A DNA stretch of 64,000 bases from Armillaria gallica. Lineage: Eukaryota > Basidiomycota > Agaricomycetes > Agaricales > Physalacriaceae. The notes beneath the pieces were generated by a model. The model worked only from the letters and a program-made list of their open reading frames with translations, did no database searches and was not told where the DNA came from. Below, piece by piece: positions 58,984 to 64,000 of the stretch. A program made the translations under genes and the position numbers. Each line of letters begins with the position of its first letter. Position 1 is the stretch's first letter. The stretch is from the NCBI GenBank assembly GCA_037576215.1, contig JBANDB010000017.1, forward strand, positions 992,001 to 1,056,000, read 5' to 3'.

Positions 58984-60008
58984 ATGGACCATCCCATGGA
59001 CTGCTCACCATCACCTTCCACGTCGACCTCCTCATCTTCGAGCTCCTCCAGCTCAATACACCCTGCCAGCCTCGTCGACTCAGCTACTCATTCCCCGGCT
59101 CTCTTGGAGCTCGTTGACTTCAAAATATCCAAGCCCGTCATAGGTATGATTCTTCATTATTTCTTTCAGCAGCCACTCTTACACTTTTTCTTCCAGATTA
59201 CCTTGTCGACTCTGTTGCTGAAACTGTCGACTTTGCCATGGGTCGCCCATCACCATCATTCACCCGTGGCAGACCGGCATCACGCCGCCCAGAGCTAGCC
59301 AAGTTCACTTCGTTTGCCACCACAGTCTTGAGCCGCGCCGAAGTAACAATGCCGGTTGTTCTGGCTTCGCTTGTCTATATCGACAGAGCCAAGCCTCATC
59401 TCCATATAGCTCTCGAGGAGTGGGCCCTCGAGAGAGTATTTTTGGGTGCATTGATCGTCGCGTCCAAGGTACGTTTACGAGTTCTTTTCTATCCTCTTCA
59501 TTTGCTAATTCTTCTCTGTAGTATCTTAATGACTCGACGCTGAAGAACGTTCACTGGGCAATATGCACCGGCGTATTTGGGAAGCGTGACATTGGTCGGA
59601 TAGAGCGCGAATTCCTCGATGTCCTTGACTTCGAGCTGAGCGTTACCGAAGCGGATTTGTTGAGCCACCATGCGGGTCTTTCTGCGGCCGTCTCCCCATC
59701 ACCGTCTCCTTCATCACGCCACTCCGTTGAACAAGTCTCTCCCCGCTCGCCTCATAAACGTCACCATCAACGTTCCTCAGTCCCTGCACTGGAACCTTCC
59801 AGTCCAGAATCTTCCGATGGTTCTTCTTCACCACAGACACCTTCAACTCTTCACGAGTCTTCCCCAGAGTCATACCAACCGAAGAAACCCCAGGCGGCCC
59901 ACAAATACTCTGCATTCTCCGATATTTTACGGTCTTTCCCCTTGCCCATACCGCACCGTCACCATTCACACCAATCACACTCACGCTATCCTGTGCGAGT
60001 GAATGCAT
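58984..60008 (+). CDS. Pho80-like (Pcl-type) cyclin
   Basis: The spliced protein has about 300 residues in three exons. After a Ser-rich N terminus it carries the Pcl/Pho80 cyclin box: DYLVDSVAETVDFAMG, VVLASLVYIDRAKPHL, LERVFLGALIVASKYLND and KNVHWAICTGVFGKRDIGRIEREFLDVLDFEL. The C-terminal third is Ser/Pro/His-rich and ends HSRYPVRVNA. These cyclins pair with the Pho85 family of CDKs and link phosphate, carbon or cell-cycle signals to morphogenesis; the N-terminal layout is closer to Pcl1/Pcl2 than to Pho80, but the specific partner is not visible. The start is at 58984 and the stop at 60006-60008. Confidence 0.9.
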
Positions 60009-62997
60009 AGTCCCGTTGATTCTCCTATTGCTGTTTTCTTAAAAAAATTTGCACTGGTGCTTTGGTACATATGTACAGCTTCGATTTCACGCCGCATTTT
60101 CATGATCTTATTTCCACAACATCTTTATCTATCGCAATCATCATGCTCCAATCATATTTGCAGGTATATATCATATATCATCCAAGTAATCGTCACTGTG
60201 TAGTCATTATAACTCTACACGTATTCGAAGACAATTGAAATCATTCGGATCCTCATGTGGAACGTCCCATCATATCTGCCGAGAATCGTCCTTGGGAAAA
60301 CAGACTGAAGTCCCGATATCCGTGCTAGCCGCACACGGTCATTCCGCTGGAGGTCTGGAAAAACACTGAGCAGACCACCTGTTATTCCATGCCCTATTCC
60401 TCCCGTCCGCATGTGATAGGAACCTGACATAGGTGTAACACTCTCATGGCCTGCGGAGCGCGCAGTGTGCAGCCCAACCGCTTGGAACTTTGCCGCTGAT
60501 TCCAGGGTCAGAGGAAACTCCAAGCCGCAACAACGCGTGCTGTGCAAGATCACAATCATTTAGCTTACATGCTCAAAGTGGCAGTGTATACTTAGCTGTA
60601 TTTAATTAATTAAACAAGCGCCCTGGCTGTAGCGAGAAAAGTCCAAAATGATTATCATTCTTCTATTCGTTTTACAGAGTCCGGTTTCTTCGCAGCAGCT
60701 ACGGTGCAGATCGTTCAAAGCACGCTGCTACATGTAGTATGTAACCACGGCCGCAGAGATACACCGGAGAATTCAATTTCTGGAATACCCTTCTCCTAGT
60801 CCGAACGGATGGAGTGGGATCATATGAACGTCCGAACACCCTCCGAGATTACATTGCGAGTGTCGGTTTTTAGGTTCCCGGTTGAGTTTAGTGACATGAA
60901 AAAACAGACAGACACGGCAGAATGAACAGAAGGAATGGCACGCGATGAGTCATGCGTGATGACCGTCATTCTCCTTTACCGGCGGTGATGACTACATGTG
61001 CTCCACTAAAAGTATTGGCAAGCGCCGATGTTCAACGGCTCGTCGGATTCAATCCACTCATAGATGATCATCACATGAGGAAAAGTTGACTCATCGGACC
61101 GGTAACGTTCCAAAATATTCCGCGATTCTCGTCGCGGCAATGACGGAGTTGTGGAGAAGACCAATGGGAGAATGAGTGGGGGGACAATCATTGGGTCACC
61201 GTGCTTGATGGTACCTGAGCCTCGCCCACGAGATATGGCTGTGCACCAATATTTTCTGTGCCTTGGACAAGTTTCAAAATTCATCGCGCTTTAATACACG
61301 CCGATGTTTTGCCTGCTGAATCCAATAATTCTGTGAACTTGGGCGCTATCTGTGGCTCGCCTGTGTATATCTCGGTCAATCGTGCTGTCTCTGATGCTGT
61401 CCCCGGTGCGCATCTTAACTTACATCTTAGTCTGATTGATCATGCTGTATCTGATGGCGTCTCTGGCTGCCCTCGACTTCGAACGGGGGGAATCATCAAT
61501 ATCATGATCGCATATCACCGGCGTCTCAAAGGCAGTACTCATAACAAGGTCATAATCTTTGCCGAGAGAACATCTCGCTGTTCCCAGACCCACAGCGTGC
61601 TTGGCCGACGCCTCGCTTAGGGAATTGCTGTTTCAGGCCACTGAGCGGTTTCCGGACATAGATTTCGATGGTTACTGGTCCCGATATATTTTGGGCGCGC
61701 GCTATGGACGTGTGTGGACACAGTCAGGCTGCGTTTTTGGCCCAAAAAAGATCGCGACTTCCGAGCTGCCCTTATGGGCGTCAAAAATGCAAAAACAAAA
61801 GAGACAAGTCTTCCGGCAGAATTCCATTTGGCACAAAGACAGAGCGCAAATGTTTGTTTGTTGTCTTGTTTTTCTCGCAGCTGTAGATGATTAACATTCG
61901 CGGCATTTTTAGGACGTCCTGGAAAAGGGACCAGACCCAGCTGTGTATAAATATACAAGTCGCTGCAAGGGTCAGATTGGTTGACAGCCTTCATGAGTTC
62001 TGGAAGCGACCGAGAAAACGCGTGTTGCTGTCTGAGGCTGTATCAACAGCTATAAAGGTGCCCCTAATCTTGTTGTAACTTTTCAGCACGTCTTCCAGTA
62101 TGAAAAACGCTCTTTACTGTTTTGGTTGTCAATGACTAGCTTCTTGGATCTACTGAACAATCATCACTGGCTGTTTCACTGCGGGTCTTCCATATGAACG
62201 GAGAACTCATCACATTGCTTGGCTGTCGAGACCATGCTTATTCGGCAACCAACATGTGCGAGTGCTAGGGCCGGCCGCATATTCAACGACACCATTTTCT
62301 GCGTTGTTGTTGGAAACGACCAGGAAGTTACGGCATCAATTTTCGTTTGCTAAAACAATATGATTGATCCTCGGTGGCTTCATCACTCTCCTCTCGGTTT
62401 CATTAATAATTATCGTTAATGACCTCGATTCCTCGCTTGCCTAGCTTCAACAAGTGCTTGCTATTAGACGAGCTGAGATTAGGAGCCGGCTGTCCCTTTA
62501 GTCCGTCGTAGTACGATCCAACAACTTCAATTTTTTCTTCTTCTGATGACCGTTGCGATTAGTATTCCAGAACTTGAAGGGCTGACGTTCAGTATCCAGG
62601 TTCGCGTGGTATTATATTACGTTGCAATTTTTCGCGCTAATTCTGAACTTCTGAGGCAGAAGCGTAGCTACCACCCAGGCTCACCTCGACTCTGTATTCG
62701 GATCCCTAGCAGTCAGTGGAGACGAACTGGAAAATCGAAACAAGCGAGAGGCGTAGTCTCCAAGCTTCAAAGTGTTCTTTGTTCTTGCTCTCGGGAATAC
62801 TTTTTATTACTCTCATCTTCAGTTACCGTTACATAAAACATGTTTTCTAATCAGCCTCGAGTTGGCAATGGCGGGGAGGAGTCCTCGAGGCGTGACCCTT
62901 ATACTGTGACTATGTGACGGGTTACGCGTTCAGACACAGCTTGCTTCAGCCTCCTCAGTGTCAATAACTGCGCTCTTGTTGTTCGACGTCGACCACG
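60009..62997. other. Gene-poor region before the PNS1-like gene
   Basis: No supported gene. Plus-strand frames at 61258-61620 and 61559-61894 and a minus-strand frame at 61006-61284 do not resemble known proteins. Two similar segments, GTGCTGTCTCTGATGCTGTC (about 61382) and ATGCTGTATCTGATGGCGTC (about 61442), form an imperfect direct repeat 60 bases apart. A/T-rich segments occur near 60600 and 62400. Confidence 0.45.
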
Positions 62998-64000
62998 ATG
63001 GCGACGTCCTTCGCTGCGTTCGCCTCGCAAATAATCAATAGACCACAGAATGGCGAAACCAGTATGGCCTCCTCTCAGCCAATGTTCTTCTCATTCACCA
63101 CCGACAGTGGATCTCGTGCCGGATACGATCCCGACACTGACCTGAATGACCTGGACGATCCTCACCTGCGAGAGAGCCGGAGTGGTACTATAAGCAGAAA
63201 TCTGCCAGAAATCGGGGATGAGGATGATGAGGACCCGTATCTTCGACTTGATGAGGAGGAGCAGGCAATGTATTCGAGACATGACTCGAGACACCGCGAT
63301 CCACAGTCACGACCGCTTATTTCGCCGGATCGTCTATCAGACCGGTCGGAGTCGCCCCATGGCTGGCTGGCGCATCAGGCGTCTCCGTTGAGGGATCCTT
63401 CGCCTTCACCGTCCGATTCGACAGACTCGGATCCACCGCCAGAGTTTCTCGCTGCTGCTTCCAAGAGTCGACCCCATCCACCACCGTCCATTCCTCCACC
63501 TCCTCCCACAGGCAGGCAGCCGGTCTCACTGTCACTCACTGATTCACTATTGCCCCGCGATGGTACAGTTCGACCATTAGACGTCTTCTCACTGCCAGAT
63601 CCCCGGCATGTTCCCAGAGGACGGCGGAAGTTCAACGATTTCATATGGACAGCGCTATGGTGTACAGGAATCTCGCTATGCTTGCTTTTCTCTATCATAT
63701 TACTCTTTATGACTCCCAAGTCCGACAAAGCTGGGGCGACACTACGGTATACTACCCTTCTACACACAGTACCCCTCATCACTATCCTCACCTTTGTGAG
63801 CGCATTCGTGGCGTATACTCATGTACTCCTTTTGCGGATATTCGTACGGCCTGTGATGATCATAACGTCCGTGTTTATCCCCGCGACGTTGTTTATATCT
63901 GCAATTTGGGCGTTTGTAGGAAGTTTCATGTGGGATGGTGACACTGAGCCAACATGGGGAGAAACCACTGGGTACGCGTATACCACGCCTGATATTGGAC
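62998..64000 (+). CDS. PNS1: Choline-transporter-like membrane protein Pns1, N-terminal part
   Basis: The gene runs off the right edge; about 325 residues are visible in the first exon. A long, acidic and Pro-rich N-terminal cytosolic domain (residues 1-210, with PPPSIPPPPPTG) is followed by the first membrane helices: FIWTALWCTGISLCLLFSII, TVPLITILTFVSAFVAYTHV, and FVRPVMIITSVFIPATLFIS. The start of helix 1 after RRKFND and the helix spacing match the CTL/SLC44-like Pns1 family. The role of Pns1 in yeast is poorly known; it is not a proven choline carrier. A donor-like GTACGCG at about 63972 probably ends the first exon. The start at 62998 (MATSFAAFASQ) is the first ATG of the open frame. 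Confidence 0.8.
   Translation, partial: MATSFAAFASQIINRPQNGETSMASSQPMFFSFTTDSGSRAGYDPDTDLNDLDDPHLRESRSGTISRNLPEIGDEDDEDPYLRLDEEEQAMYSRHDSRHRDPQSRPLISPDRLSDRSESPHGWLAHQASPLRDPSPSPSDSTDSDPPPEFLAAASKSRPHPPPSIPPPPPTGRQPVSLSLTDSLLPRDGTVRPLDVFSLPDPRHVPRGRRKFNDFIWTALWCTGISLCLLFSIILLFMTPKSDKAGATLRYTTLLHTVPLITILTFVSAFVAYTHVLLLRIFVRPVMIITSVFIPATLFISAIWAFVGSFMWDGDTEPTWGETTGYAYTTPDIG

Overview
The window is nuclear DNA of a filamentous basidiomycete, most likely an Agaricomycete (mushroom). Almost every gene is cut by many short GT-AG introns of about 45-65 bases, gene order is tight on both strands, and several proteins are typical of mushrooms: a fungal DNxSD-type sesquiterpene synthase, a fungal microsomal P450, and a large orphan protein with the look of an expanded mushroom family. 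I rebuilt spliced models by hand from reading frames and splice sites, so outer boundaries are better supported than individual exon ends. Family names come from recognising sequence motifs; no database search was run.

Layout. 1-7300: the 5' end of a histidine-phosphatase gene, the meiotic axis gene HOP1, a Crinkler-like P-loop NTPase plus nuclease gene, and a tRNA-Ser(GCU)-like gene with an abnormal T loop. 8100-19100: ER Hsp70 BiP/KAR2, a sesquiterpene synthase, a DUF3429/TMEM69 mitochondrial membrane protein, an F-box/WD40 protein and an Aha1 Hsp90 co-chaperone with a C-terminal membrane anchor. 19300-32000: a SNF2-type ATPase with a DEGH box, the Elongator regulator KTI12, a four-helix membrane protein (DUF7598-like), and the NMD helicase UPF1. 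32600-46500: a large unknown protein, a P450, the single-exon polyprenyl diphosphate synthase COQ1, mitoribosomal MRP51, the NatA catalytic subunit NAA10, and a Ser/Thr-rich single-pass membrane protein with a PPxY tail. 47300-64000: the GATOR1/SEACIT subunit IML1, the NatB catalytic subunit NAA20, an AT-hook coiled-coil protein, a Pho80-like cyclin, and the 5' part of a PNS1 choline-transporter-like gene. Two gene-poor stretches (55.3-59.0 kb and 60.0-63.0 kb) and the 37.7-39.3 kb gap carry little coding signal. Three copies of a diverged noncoding repeat lie in these gaps.

How the genes relate. Most are housekeeping genes without operon-like logic. Common themes are proteostasis (BiP, Aha1, F-box), co-translational N-terminal acetylation (NAA10 and NAA20, 9.5 kb apart), RNA and translation quality (UPF1, KTI12, MRP51), nutrient signalling (IML1, Pho80-like cyclin) and isoprenoid use (sesquiterpene synthase, COQ1). 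The terpene synthase and the P450 are 23 kb apart with conserved genes between them, so this does not look like a classic secondary-metabolite cluster. I do not see a convincing new multi-gene system. The most unusual items are the NTPase-nuclease gene, the tail-anchored Aha1, the odd tRNA-Ser, the three-copy repeat, and a promoter-like TATA/CT-rich block with no gene behind it.
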